This document shows, in pieces, positions 31,380-40,944 of a stretch of 64,000 bases of DNA (position 1 is its first letter; every line of letters begins with the position of its first letter). The stretch lies in contig NZ_CP029487.1 of NCBI RefSeq assembly GCF_002441855.2, positions 1-64,000 of the forward strand, read 5' to 3'. Source of the stretch: Eubacterium maltosivorans. GTDB taxonomy: Bacteria > Bacillota > Clostridia > Eubacteriales > Eubacteriaceae. The position numbers and the translations under genes were made by a program. The notes under the pieces were generated by a model. The model had not been told where the DNA came from, searched no databases, and saw only the letters and a program-made list of their open reading frames with translations.

Positions 31380-31985
31380 ATGAAGAAAATACTAGTTGTA
31401 ACAGCCAGCCCTCTGGCTGAGAATTCTGTCAGCTGTCAGCTGGCAGGTGTTTTTATGAAAAATTATCAGGAGGTACATCCAGAGGATCAGCTTAAGTGCA
31501 TTGATCTCAGCCGTCTGGAGCTTCCAGAGATTGACGAAGAGCTTATTGCCTACTTTAACGGGCAGTCTGACTCAGATAATGGCGCCTATACAGAAATAGA
31601 CACCCTTTGTGAAGAATTTATGGCGGCGGACAAAACTGTTTTTGCGCTGCCGCATTGGAATTTAATCGTTCCGCCGAAGATGATCAGCTACTCGCTGGCG
31701 GTTATGCGCGCGGGCAGGAGCTTTCGTTATACGGAAAAAGGGCCGGTCGGCCTGCTGAAAAATAAAAAAACTCTGATTCTGATGGCCAGCGGCGGTACTT
31801 GTAATACCGATAATCCTGTTATGCACTGTTATGGCGTGGACTGGCTTAAGGGAATCCTTGGCCTGTGTGGGATTAAGGATGTCTCTGTGATTTATGCCCA
31901 AGGTATGGAGGAACAGCCGGATAAAACACAGGAGATCATGAATAATGCCTGTTTAGAGGTTGAAGCCTTCTCAAAAGAATGGTAA
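31380..31985 (+). CDS. FMN-dependent NADH-azoreductase / NAD(P)H-quinone reductase-like flavodoxin-fold protein
   Basis: 201 aa. TASPLAENSVSCQLAGVFM is the phosphate-binding loop; PHWNLIVPPKMISYSLAVMRAG and ASGGTCNTDNP line the FMN site as in AzoR. It would transfer two electrons from NAD(P)H to quinones or azo compounds. It is the second gene of a two-gene operon. Confidence 0.88.
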   Translation: MKKILVVTASPLAENSVSCQLAGVFMKNYQEVHPEDQLKCIDLSRLELPEIDEELIAYFNGQSDSDNGAYTEIDTLCEEFMAADKTVFALPHWNLIVPPKMISYSLAVMRAGRSFRYTEKGPVGLLKNKKTLILMASGGTCNTDNPVMHCYGVDWLKGILGLCGIKDVSVIYAQGMEEQPDKTQEIMNNACLEVEAFSKEW

Positions 31986-31987
31986 AA

Positions 31988-32022
31988 TAAAAGCAGATGC
32001 GAAAAAAGCGTCTGCTTTTTTA
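31988..32022 (+). terminator. Terminator
   Basis: AAAAGCAGA...TCTGCTTTTTT hairpin after the azoreductase gene. Confidence 0.9.
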
Positions 32023-32107
32023 ATTTATTTTATAAAAAATTAAGCGAAACATATTAAAATAGAGTTTGTTATTGAGTTTGCTTTATAGTCACAACAGGAG
32101 AGATAGT

Positions 32108-32824
32108 ATGCTAAATACAAAAATAACCGATAAGACACCCATGGTGGATATACTTAAAAAGGTTGGCGCGGAGGTATTCGTTGGAAACGATACCACAGAT
32201 CCTTACGAGGTAGCGCAGGCCTTAATCAAGGAATTATATGATTTGGAGAACACCTATACAGCGGCGATTAAGGAGGTGCGCACCAAGCTTGAGATTTTGA
32301 ACGACGAGTTTCAGTCAACCCATGAGCGCAACCCGATCCATACCATTCAGTCCAGAGTAAAATCACCCAAGAGCATTGTTGAAAAGCTGGATCGCAAGGG
32401 CTTTGACCTGTGCGTTGAGTCCGCCAGAGAAAATCTGGATGATATCGCAGGGATTCGTATCATTTGCCCGTATATTGAGGATATCTACGCTGTTAAAAAT
32501 CTTTTGAAAGCGCAGGACGATATTGAGCTTGTCCGCGTTACAGATTATATTAAAAAACCAAAGCCAAATGGTTACCGTAGTCTGCATTTAATTTTAAAGG
32601 TACCGGTGTTCTTTTCGGACCATAAGGAGATGGTTAAGGTAGAGGTACAGATCCGGACCATCGCTATGGATTTCTGGGCCAGCCTGGAACATCAGCTCCG
32701 GTATAAGGCAGTGGATTCTGCCAACATCCCCGAGTCTGTCGCCCGTGAGCTGAAAGAGTGCGCTGATACTATTGCAGAAACAGATGTGAGAATGCAGGAT
32801 ATCCATAACCAGGTAATCCGATAA
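32108..32824 (+). CDS. Small alarmone synthetase (RelA/SpoT domain, RelP/RelQ/YjbM-type)
   Basis: 238 aa. The start at MLNTKITDKTP has AGGAGAG upstream. The synthetase motifs are intact: HTIQSRVKSPKSIVEKLDRKG, DIAGIRIICPYIEDIYAV, PKPNGYRSLHLIL (nucleotide-binding YRSLH) and EVQIRTIAMDFWASLEHQLRYK (catalytic E...H). It makes (p)ppGpp from ATP and GDP/GTP. There is no hydrolase domain. An HD-like pseudo-hydrolase is encoded 13 kb away. Confidence 0.93.
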   Translation: MLNTKITDKTPMVDILKKVGAEVFVGNDTTDPYEVAQALIKELYDLENTYTAAIKEVRTKLEILNDEFQSTHERNPIHTIQSRVKSPKSIVEKLDRKGFDLCVESARENLDDIAGIRIICPYIEDIYAVKNLLKAQDDIELVRVTDYIKKPKPNGYRSLHLILKVPVFFSDHKEMVKVEVQIRTIAMDFWASLEHQLRYKAVDSANIPESVARELKECADTIAETDVRMQDIHNQVIR

Positions 32825-32872
32825 AATACAGCCGTCAGAAAGCTGCTCTAGCCTCTGACGGCTGTATTTTTG
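32824..32872 (+). terminator. Terminator of small alarmone synthetase gene
   Basis: AATACAGCCGTCAGA/TCTGACGGCTGTATT long perfect stem followed by T's. Confidence 0.95.
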
Positions 32873-32976
32873 TTTAATAAAACCTTGCGAACTGCCTGTT
32901 TTAACAATTTCAAATTGTTATTTTAAGTGTAATAGGATATAATTGTTCTACAGCATGAATATTATGGAGGAAAAAA

Positions 32977-34188
32977 GTGTCAAAGAATGATTACTCCAAT
33001 CTTGGCGAGGAAATTAAATCCATTGTGAAAGAAGCCATAAACTCAACGGATTTTAAACAGCTCAACAAAAATATAAGCAATACGGTGAACAGCGCCCTGG
33101 AAGAAGTAAAAAAAGGCGTGCAGAGAGGAAAAGCCGTATGGTATGAAACAAGTGCCAGGATTGATGATGAAGAAGAAACAGTAACAGAGGCGCAGGTGGT
33201 AGAGCGGCCGCTGCGCGCACCGGTGGCAAAGTCGCCGGCTGGTAAAATATCCAGTATCATTATGATGGTGCTGGGATACTTTGGAATAGGATTCAGCGCC
33301 TTTGTATTGGCGGCTGTGGGAATTGCAGTCGGTATATCCGGCAGTCTTATTGCAATGGGTGTATCTATGGGGGTGCTGATCCCTCTGCTGATCGTATGTA
33401 TCATCCTAGCTGTTACAGGAACAAAATCCAGAGGCCGGGTAAAGCGGTTTTATGAGTATGTTCGCACCCTTAACGGGCAGGCCTATATCTCAGTAAAACA
33501 GCTTGCATCCAGCGTTGGAAAAAATGATAAGTTTGTCGTGAAGGATTTATTGAAAATGATTCGTTCTGGTATGTTCCCTGAGGGGCGGATTAATGAGGAA
33601 AAAACCTATCTTCTGCTAAGTGATGAAGCCTACGACGCTTATGAAAAATACGAGGAAGGCGTCCGTCTGCGCGAGCGTGAGGAGCGCCGTTTAAGAGAAG
33701 AGGTAGAGCGGCAGCAGAGAATGGAAGCCCAAAATCCGATTCTCAAGGAAACGCGTCTGCTCATAGAAGAAGGCAAGGAAAGTATCGAACAGATCCGAGA
33801 GGCTAATGAGGCCATTTCAGGGGAAGTGATCTCACAGAAGCTTGACCGCCTGGAAATCATACTCTGCAAAATTTTCGAGTATGTTGAAAACCATACAGAT
33901 GAGCTTCCCGAAACCCGCAAATTTATGGGCTATTATCTGCCAACGACCCTGAAGCTGGTTAACGCCTACCGTGAAATGGACGCGGAGCCCATCCAGGGAG
34001 AGAATATCCGGAGCGCGAAGCATGAGATCGAGGAGACACTGGACACCATCAATTATGCCTTTGAAAATCTGCTTGACAGTTTTTATCAGGACAAGGCGAT
34101 GGATATCTCTACAGATATTACAGTGCTTGAAACCATGCTGGCCCAGGAAGGCCTGACAGAAAAAGACTTTAACACTGGAGGAAAGTAA
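32977..34188 (+). CDS. XpaC-like 5-bromo-4-chloroindolyl phosphate hydrolysis family protein
   Basis: 403 aa from a GTG start with GGAGG. A charged N-terminal region is followed by two TM segments (near 90-118 and 121-138) and a long cytoplasmic helical domain with a very charged coiled coil (REREERRLREEVERQQRM near 230). XpaC-family proteins occur next to TelA, as here, 1 bp apart; the pair is associated with tellurite/toxic anion resistance and cell-envelope stress. The enzymatic name comes from a phenotype and is probably misleading. Confidence 0.82.
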   Translation: MSKNDYSNLGEEIKSIVKEAINSTDFKQLNKNISNTVNSALEEVKKGVQRGKAVWYETSARIDDEEETVTEAQVVERPLRAPVAKSPAGKISSIIMMVLGYFGIGFSAFVLAAVGIAVGISGSLIAMGVSMGVLIPLLIVCIILAVTGTKSRGRVKRFYEYVRTLNGQAYISVKQLASSVGKNDKFVVKDLLKMIRSGMFPEGRINEEKTYLLLSDEAYDAYEKYEEGVRLREREERRLREEVERQQRMEAQNPILKETRLLIEEGKESIEQIREANEAISGEVISQKLDRLEIILCKIFEYVENHTDELPETRKFMGYYLPTTLKLVNAYREMDAEPIQGENIRSAKHEIEETLDTINYAFENLLDSFYQDKAMDISTDITVLETMLAQEGLTEKDFNTGGK

Positions 34189-34189
34189 A

Positions 34190-35341
34190 ATGAGTGATGA
34201 AATAAAAGATTTTGAAACCGTTACGCCGACCCTGACTTTTGACCCCTTCGAGGAAGTAAAGGAGCCGATGCCAGAGACGGTAAAAGAAATGGCTGTAGAG
34301 GATGCAGCTTTTAATGAAAATACGCTGACGCCAGAAGAACGTCAGATGGTGGAAAATTTTTCACAGCAGATCGAGCTTACCAATTCTAATATGATCATGC
34401 AGTATGGAGCAGGCGCACAGAAAAAAATTGCGGATTTTTCAGAAACAGCGCTGGACAGTGTCAAGAGTAAAGATCTTGGTGAAATTGGCAATATGCTTAC
34501 CAATATGGTCACAGAGCTTAAAAGCTTTGATGTTCAGGAGGAAGAAAAAGGATTCTTTGGTTTCTTTAAAAAAAGTGCCAATAAGATAACAGCTATGCGT
34601 GCAAAATACGCAACAGCAGAAACAAATGTTAATAAAATATCGGAAATTCTGGAAGGTCATCAGATCCAGCTTATGAAGGATGTAGCCATGCTGGATAAAA
34701 TGTACGAGGTTAATAAAACCTATTTTAAAGAGCTTTCTATGTATATTCTGGCTGGCAAGAAAAAGCTGGCCAAAACTCAAAACGAAGAACTGCCGGCACT
34801 GGTAGAAAAATCTAAGCTCAGTGGTTTACCGGAGGACGCCCAGGCAGCCAACGATTTGGCCGCCATGTGCAATCGCTTTGAAAAGAAAATTCATGACCTT
34901 GAGCTTACTCGTATGATCTCATTGCAGATGGCGCCGCAGATTCGTCTGGTTCAGAATAATGATATTCTGATGGCAGAAAAAATTCAGTCTTCACTCGTGA
35001 ATACCATTCCGCTGTGGAAGAGCCAGATGGTACTGGCACTGGGAGTTGTCCACTCAGGGCAGGCAGCGGAAGCTCAGAGACAGGTTACCGATATGACCAA
35101 CGAGCTCCTCAAGAAAAATGCCGACACCCTTAAAATGGCAACCATTGAAACCGCCAAAGAATCTGAGCGCGGTATTGTAGATATCGAAACTCTGAAGCAT
35201 ACAAATGAATCGCTGATTTCCACTTTTGATGAAGTCCTGCGAATCCAGGCTGAAGGACGAGAAAAACGCCAGGCCGCTGAGGTTGAAATGCAGAAAATTG
35301 AAAGTGAACTGAAACAGAAGCTGTTAGAAATTAAAAAATAA
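34190..35341 (+). CDS. telA: Toxic anion resistance protein TelA
   Basis: 383 aa, all helical, soluble, with the TelA core (YGAGAQKKIADFSETALDSVKSKDLGEIGNMLTNM and QMAPQIRLVQNNDILMAEKIQSSLVNTIPLWKSQMVLALG). Cotranscribed with the xpaC-like gene (GGAGGAAAG RBS overlapping its stop). Family members confer tellurite or lantibiotic tolerance in some species. The molecular role is unknown. Confidence 0.92.
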   Translation: MSDEIKDFETVTPTLTFDPFEEVKEPMPETVKEMAVEDAAFNENTLTPEERQMVENFSQQIELTNSNMIMQYGAGAQKKIADFSETALDSVKSKDLGEIGNMLTNMVTELKSFDVQEEEKGFFGFFKKSANKITAMRAKYATAETNVNKISEILEGHQIQLMKDVAMLDKMYEVNKTYFKELSMYILAGKKKLAKTQNEELPALVEKSKLSGLPEDAQAANDLAAMCNRFEKKIHDLELTRMISLQMAPQIRLVQNNDILMAEKIQSSLVNTIPLWKSQMVLALGVVHSGQAAEAQRQVTDMTNELLKKNADTLKMATIETAKESERGIVDIETLKHTNESLISTFDEVLRIQAEGREKRQAAEVEMQKIESELKQKLLEIKK

Positions 35342-35368
35342 AAAGCAGGGCCCCGCCCTGCTTTTTTT
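35340..35368 (+). terminator. Terminator of the xpaC-telA operon
   Basis: AAAAGCAGGGC-CCC-GCCCTGCTTTTTTT. Confidence 0.95.
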
Positions 35369-35446
35369 ATCTGGTTTTATAGTATAATGGATTTTATATA
35401 ACGCAGTCTATGAAGGATGAGGCTTATAAAAGAAGGGGATGAGGAT

Positions 35447-38221
35447 ATGCTGGATCATTTTAAGGATATAACTAAAATGCAGGAAGTACTGCATGAGGCT
35501 CAAACGGGGCTATGGGTCATTGAACTGGAGGAAGACAGAAAACCCAGAATGTATGCGGACAGTTCAATGCTGGACCTGCTGGGTTTTGAAGAAGCGCCCA
35601 CTCCGGAAATGTGCTATCAGTGGTGGTACGACCGTATTGAGGATGATTACTATCCGATTGTTCAGACTGCGGTGGAGAGAATCACGCAGGATGACAGGGC
35701 AGAGGTGCAGTATCCCTGGCAGCACCCAAAATGGGGCAGAATTTATGTGCGCTGTGGGGGTGTCAGAGACTGGAATTACAAAAAGGGAATGTGCCTTAGA
35801 GGTTATCACCAAAACATCACCAATACAGTAATGCTTAAAAGGGAATATGACGCCATTATACAAACGCTCAGTAAGAGCTATACCGGTATCTTTTTATGTA
35901 ATCTAGAGGATAAAACCTATAAGGCCATAAAAATGTCTGAAGTTTTTCAGAAATTTCAAATGGATTTTTCCAATTATGAGAGATTTATAGAGAGCTATGC
36001 AGTGGGGGAGGTAGCGCCGCAGTATCAGGAAGCCTTTTTAGAAACAGCAGGAATAAAAAATATCTGCAAACGCATCAGAGACGGTGAAAAGCAGAGTGAG
36101 GTTCTCTACCGAAATCAGATGGGGAGGTGGCGGCGAATCAAGATTATGCCTTCATCCGAGTATTCGCCGGCGTATCCGTGGGCGATTATCGCTTTTGACG
36201 AGCAGGACGTGGAAATGGAAAAAAGGATTGATGATACCATCACACAGATTGCAGTGTCGCAGATTTATAAGATGGTTATCTGTCTTGATTTTGAGCGGGC
36301 CGAGTATCATTGTATCCACTATTATGGTGAGCTGCTCCATTTGTCGAAACACGGAAAATCACATGATTTTTATCGGCAGATCATTAAATTGATGCCTTTG
36401 GAGGATAAGAAAGCTTTTGACAGCGTCTTTGACATTCAAAGCTACGATAAAAAAGGCTACCTTGAAGGGGTCCTGAGGCTTTGGGATAAAGAAAGGGAAG
36501 CCCTGCATTATTATAATTATTACGCTGTCCGGATTGATCAGGATAATGAGGAGCGCATTATATTAATGCTGAGAAACATTGATGACAAACAGGAGGCGCA
36601 ACGAAGGGAAAATATATTGTCCAATTTATGCCAGTGTTATTACTCCATCTACCTGTTTGATCTGGAAAACAACGTGGAGGAGGCGATCTGGCAGGAAGAA
36701 TTTATCAGGGAGCGCCATGAATTTCCAAAAGGCAGGCTGGATACATACTATTCAAAATTTGTCAAGGAGTATGTTTACAAAAGGGATCAGGAAAAGATGT
36801 ACCGTGCGGGGAGTCCGGATTTTTTAAAACATGTGCTCTCACTGGAGCAGCCAGTTTATGAGGTGGATTTCAGAAGACGATATCCAGATGGCCTTTACTG
36901 GGTACGATCGCGGTTCAGCATTGCTGAAATAAGGGATGGAGAGGTAACCAAAGTCATTTTTGCCAATATGAATATCAATGAACAAAAGCTGGAAGAGCTG
37001 GAGCAGGAGGAGCAGAACCGCAAGGCGCTTCTTGCCGCCTATGAAACAGCCAAAAGCGCCAATGAGGCGAAAAGCAGCTTTTTGGCACAAATGTCCCATG
37101 ATATCCGCACGCCCATGAACGCCATTATCGGGATGTCCGCCATCGCGTCCAGTCAGATTGATAACCCACAAAAAGTAAGGGAATGTCTGGAAAAGATTAA
37201 TTTATCAAGCAAACATCTGTTGGCGCTTATCAATGAGATTTTAGATATGTCTAAGATCGAAAAGGGGAAAATTGCCCTGACAGAGGAACCTTTCTGCCTC
37301 AGTGATGTGGTTGAGGATGTACGTGCAATGATCCGGGCAGACGCAGTGGATAAAAAGCATGAGTTTACAGTGATCACAAAGGATCTGGAGCACAATATGC
37401 TGACGGGAGATGCTGGACGTATTCGACAGGTACTGTTAAATTTAATCAGTAACGCCATTAAATATACTACAAGCAACGGAAAGATTTTTTTTACAGTGCA
37501 GGAGGTATCTGCCACAGTACCCGGCTATGGGAGCTTTGTATTTACCGTTGAGGACAATGGTATTGGTATGGATGAGGACTTTCTGGATTATATTTTTGTA
37601 CCCTTTTCACGGGCTGAGGATCCACAGGTTCAGAGAATCCAAGGAACTGGTTTGGGAATGGCCATTTCGCAAAAAATAGTGGCGGCCATGCAGGGAAACA
37701 TCCAGGTTGAAAGTAAAAAGGGAGAAGGCAGCCGATTTGTAGTCACCCTAAATCTGAAAATAGAGGAAGGCCACTCGGCTGCCCGGGCCGAAACAGTAAG
37801 AAAACCCGCTGTTCAAAAACAAACATCTGGTTTCTCGGGTAAAATAAAGGTGCTGTTGGTGGAGGATAATCCGCTCAATATGGAAATTGCACAGACTATA
37901 CTGGAAGAAAAAGGATACCTGGTGGAATGTGCTGAGAATGGAGCTGAAGCGCTTAATCTTTTTATAAAGTCAGAGCCCTACACCTACCAGCTTATCCTAA
38001 TGGATCTGCAAATGCCAGTGATGGATGGCTGTGCCGCGACACGTGAAATCCGGGAAAGTGTGCATTTACAGGCAAAAAACATACCGATTATTGCGCTGAC
38101 AGCTAATGCCTTTGCGGAGGACATGGCTAAGGCACTGGCGGCAGGGATGAATGATTATGTCTCTAAACCTATTGATTTTAACAAATTGACCGACATCATT
38201 GAGAAATGTATAAAAGAATAA
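35447..38221 (+). CDS. Hybrid sensor histidine kinase with PAS-like domains and receiver domain
   Basis: 924 aa. The start at MLDHF has AAGGGG upstream; an ATG 30 bp earlier is possible. The N-terminal 530 residues are several PAS-like sensor modules (LGFEEAPTPEMCYQWWYDRI; WRRIKIMPSS; YWVRSRFSIAEIRDGE) without TM. Then come HisKA with FLAQMSHDIRTPMNAIIG (phospho-His near 549), HATPase with NLISNAIKYT, DNGIGM and GTGLGMAIS, and a C-terminal receiver (VLLVEDNPLNM, LMDLQMPVMDG with Asp near 852, YVSKPI). A cytoplasmic two-component sensor whose output partner is not in the window. Confidence 0.93.
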   Translation: MLDHFKDITKMQEVLHEAQTGLWVIELEEDRKPRMYADSSMLDLLGFEEAPTPEMCYQWWYDRIEDDYYPIVQTAVERITQDDRAEVQYPWQHPKWGRIYVRCGGVRDWNYKKGMCLRGYHQNITNTVMLKREYDAIIQTLSKSYTGIFLCNLEDKTYKAIKMSEVFQKFQMDFSNYERFIESYAVGEVAPQYQEAFLETAGIKNICKRIRDGEKQSEVLYRNQMGRWRRIKIMPSSEYSPAYPWAIIAFDEQDVEMEKRIDDTITQIAVSQIYKMVICLDFERAEYHCIHYYGELLHLSKHGKSHDFYRQIIKLMPLEDKKAFDSVFDIQSYDKKGYLEGVLRLWDKEREALHYYNYYAVRIDQDNEERIILMLRNIDDKQEAQRRENILSNLCQCYYSIYLFDLENNVEEAIWQEEFIRERHEFPKGRLDTYYSKFVKEYVYKRDQEKMYRAGSPDFLKHVLSLEQPVYEVDFRRRYPDGLYWVRSRFSIAEIRDGEVTKVIFANMNINEQKLEELEQEEQNRKALLAAYETAKSANEAKSSFLAQMSHDIRTPMNAIIGMSAIASSQIDNPQKVRECLEKINLSSKHLLALINEILDMSKIEKGKIALTEEPFCLSDVVEDVRAMIRADAVDKKHEFTVITKDLEHNMLTGDAGRIRQVLLNLISNAIKYTTSNGKIFFTVQEVSATVPGYGSFVFTVEDNGIGMDEDFLDYIFVPFSRAEDPQVQRIQGTGLGMAISQKIVAAMQGNIQVESKKGEGSRFVVTLNLKIEEGHSAARAETVRKPAVQKQTSGFSGKIKVLLVEDNPLNMEIAQTILEEKGYLVECAENGAEALNLFIKSEPYTYQLILMDLQMPVMDGCAATREIRESVHLQAKNIPIIALTANAFAEDMAKALAAGMNDYVSKPIDFNKLTDIIEKCIKE

Positions 38222-38225
38222 AAAT

Positions 38226-38266
38226 AAACCGTCCGAGCTCTGTTTTAAGAGCTTCGGACGGTTTTT
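38226..38266. terminator. Bidirectional terminator
   Basis: AAACCGTCCGA...TCGGACGGTTTTT between convergent genes. Confidence 0.93.
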
Positions 38267-38271
38267 GTTCG

Positions 38272-39402
38272 TTATAAAAGTTTTTCTGCGAGCGCCGTTA
38301 CTTTTTTCAAAGCCTCGGGGACGTCGATGCTCTGGGGACAGTGCTCAATGCACTCGCCACAGGAAACACACTGCGACTCTTGTTTTTCTGAACCCAGCGC
38401 TCTATAGCCGTTGACAAAATCATTTTTATCCTCGCCTAGCATATACTCGTTATAGAGCTTGAAGAGTCCTGGAATCTCTACGCCGGAGGGGCAGTCCATG
38501 CAGTACCTGCAGCCGGTGCAGGGAATGGTCTTTGTTTTTGTGAAGATATCGCCGGCCTTGTTGACAAGCGCCATCTCGGATTCGGATAAGGGCTCAAAAT
38601 TTTCCATGGTACAGATATTATCAGCGACCTGGTCCATGGCGGACATGCCGCTGAGCACAGTGAGCACATTTGGCAGAGTGGCAGCATAGCGCAATCCCCA
38701 GGAAGCCAGGCTTTTATCTGGTTCAGCCTCTTTAAGAACAGCAGCCGCCTCATCACAGAGGACTGCCAGGGTGCCGCCGCGCAAAGGCTCCATGACAATA
38801 CATGGAAGACCATGTGTTTCAAGAATTTCATACTGGCGCTTGGCATTCTGAACATTCCAGTCCACATAGTTTAACTGAAGCTGGACAAAATCCCAGTCAT
38901 AACGTTCAACCAGCTCCTCCAGCTTTTCCGGAGAGCCGTGAAAGGAAAAGCCCAAATGGCGGATCTGTCCGTCAGCCCTGCGCTTCAGCAGATGTTCCAT
39001 AATGTTACAGTCATCATAAACCTTAAAGCTTTCATCCGAAATCGCATGGCAAAGGTAAAAATCAAAATAATCTACCTGGCAGTTTTCTAACTGCTTTTCA
39101 AAGATCTCATCGACATCCTTTTCCTCTTTTACCAGAAAACCTGGCATCTTACTGGCAAGATAAAACTGATCCCGGGGATATTTTTTCAGAGCTTTGCCCA
39201 CAAAGGGTTCAGACAGCCGCTGATGATAGTTGAAAGCTGTGTCAAAATAATTAACGCCGTGTTCAAAAGCATAGTCAAAAAGCGCCTGCGCGGCCGCTTC
39301 ATCAATCTCCGGTCTGTCCGGGCTGATTTTTGGCAGGCGCATACAGCCAAAACCTAAAATTGAAATGGCGTCTTCAGTGTTTCGATAGCTACGTTTATAC
39401 AT
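38272..39402 (-). CDS. Aldo/keto reductase with C-terminal 4Fe-4S domain
   Basis: 376 aa. The TIM-barrel AKR domain (ILGFGCMRLPKI; FDTAFNYH with catalytic Tyr; YLCHAISDE) is followed by a ferredoxin-like tail with CTGCRYCMDCP near 295 and CVSCGECIEHCP near 342. This fused family is common in anaerobes and probably exchanges electrons with ferredoxin rather than only NADPH. The substrate is unknown. Confidence 0.9.
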   Translation of the reverse strand: MYKRSYRNTEDAISILGFGCMRLPKISPDRPEIDEAAAQALFDYAFEHGVNYFDTAFNYHQRLSEPFVGKALKKYPRDQFYLASKMPGFLVKEEKDVDEIFEKQLENCQVDYFDFYLCHAISDESFKVYDDCNIMEHLLKRRADGQIRHLGFSFHGSPEKLEELVERYDWDFVQLQLNYVDWNVQNAKRQYEILETHGLPCIVMEPLRGGTLAVLCDEAAAVLKEAEPDKSLASWGLRYAATLPNVLTVLSGMSAMDQVADNICTMENFEPLSESEMALVNKAGDIFTKTKTIPCTGCRYCMDCPSGVEIPGLFKLYNEYMLGEDKNDFVNGYRALGSEKQESQCVSCGECIEHCPQSIDVPEALKKVTALAEKLL

Positions 39403-39486
39403 TCTCTCCTCCTAATTATGTAAGCCTGTTCTTATGATAACGCTGTAAAAGGGAACTCGCAAGTAATTTTCATATAATTTGAAAAA

Positions 39487-39522
39487 TAAAAAGACACAAG
39501 AGGAAAATCCACTGTGTCTTTG
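39487..39522 (-). terminator. Terminator of M20 peptidase gene
   Basis: AAAGACACA/TGTGTCTTT stem; on the minus strand it is followed by TTTATTTTTC. Confidence 0.8.
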
Positions 39523-39526
39523 AGCG

Positions 39527-40873
39527 TTATTGATAATTTTGAATAAACGTGGTGTAAAAAGTAATGGCTCGGCCCAGGTTTTCAATGGAAATACGTTCAT
39601 TGACGTTGTGCATGGCGTCGCGTTCATTTTTAGTGACCTGCACAGGGGTAAAACGATAGATATTTTTTGATACTATATCATACTTACGCGCGTCAGTGCC
39701 GCCCAGCGAAATGGATGGAGTCGTTTCTGCGCCAGGGAAGATAACAGAAATGCAGGCTTCCAGATGTCTGTAGGCCTGAGTATCCGTCTCCGAAAAAACA
39801 GAAGGGGGATGATTCATCAAGATTTCAAAATCTGGTTTTTTCTTACCGCAGAGCTTAGTGATATGCCGGATCATATCTTCTACGTTGTCTCCCTGCAGCA
39901 TACGGCAGTTTAAAATAGCGGAAGCCTCTCCTGGGACCACATTAGCCATATCGCTGCCCTGCAGAATGGTCGGCGCAATGGTGCTTCGTATCATGGCATT
40001 GGTCATGGGAACCTTTGAGAGTTCTTTGTAGAGCGCAGGCTTTAAAAGCTCAATATGGTCATAAAAACGGCGCTTTCTGCCATGAACATCCGGCGAGACT
40101 TTTTTGAGCAGCTGCTTGACCGGCTCGGTAAGATGCGGCGGCATAGGATGATCCTCGATACTGACCAAAAGCCTTGAAAGTTGATGAATGGCGCTGCCCG
40201 GTGAGGGCACGGCAGAGTGTCCCCCCTTCTGTGAAAAGGTAACTTTTAAATTGGCCTGTCCCTTTTCGCCGACGCCGACAGTCGCCATTGGACGGTCGAT
40301 CTGGGGAAAAAGATTTTCAATGCACATGCCGCCCTCATCCAGCACACACTCAAATTGAATGTTCTGGGACTTGAAAAAAGAAGCAATCCGTGAGGCGCCG
40401 AGGTTTCCGCCAACTTCCTCGTCAAATCCAAAAGCGAGATAAACATCGCGCTCAGGCTGCTGCTCCATGGTAATAAAGCGTTCCAATGCCTCGAAAAGAG
40501 CAATGATCTGGAATTTATCGTCTAAAGCGCCGCGCCCCCAGATATAACCGTCGGCAACGGCGCCGCTGAAGGGTGGGTAAGTCCATCTAGATTCGCTGCC
40601 CGGATCGGTCGGGACCACATCGTAATGCCCCAGAAAAAGCAGAGGTCTGGCTTCACGGTTTTTACCTTTCAGGCGGTAAACTAACCCGTAATTATTCACA
40701 CGGGTATGCTCAAGATGCTCGTGGCAGATGGGGTAGGCTTCCTTTAAAAAGACAATAAAATCATCAAAAGGCTGATAATCCGGCGCGCGTCCGGGCCGGT
40801 TAGAAATTGTTTTTATCTGAATGGCCTTAGAAAGGTTCTGTATTGCTTTGTTGAGCGTAAGGGTCGTATTCAT
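39527..40873 (-). CDS. M20 family metallopeptidase (carboxypeptidase S-like)
   Basis: 448 aa. Metal-binding motifs: LFLGHYDVVPTD near 84, WGRGALDDKF near 113, FGFDEEVGGNLGA near 148, and a C-terminal GGTDARKYD near 404. This is the layout of the larger M20 peptidases (PM20D1/carboxypeptidase S type) that cleave N-acyl amino acids or dipeptides. It is cytoplasmic, with no signal peptide. Confidence 0.9.
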   Translation of the reverse strand: MNTTLTLNKAIQNLSKAIQIKTISNRPGRAPDYQPFDDFIVFLKEAYPICHEHLEHTRVNNYGLVYRLKGKNREARPLLFLGHYDVVPTDPGSESRWTYPPFSGAVADGYIWGRGALDDKFQIIALFEALERFITMEQQPERDVYLAFGFDEEVGGNLGASRIASFFKSQNIQFECVLDEGGMCIENLFPQIDRPMATVGVGEKGQANLKVTFSQKGGHSAVPSPGSAIHQLSRLLVSIEDHPMPPHLTEPVKQLLKKVSPDVHGRKRRFYDHIELLKPALYKELSKVPMTNAMIRSTIAPTILQGSDMANVVPGEASAILNCRMLQGDNVEDMIRHITKLCGKKKPDFEILMNHPPSVFSETDTQAYRHLEACISVIFPGAETTPSISLGGTDARKYDIVSKNIYRFTPVQVTKNERDAMHNVNERISIENLGRAITFYTTFIQNYQ

Positions 40874-40944
40874 GGCGTCACATCCTTTGACAAAATTAAA
40901 CTTAATGCTATTATATCATAATTGCGAATTCGCGAAAACGAAAA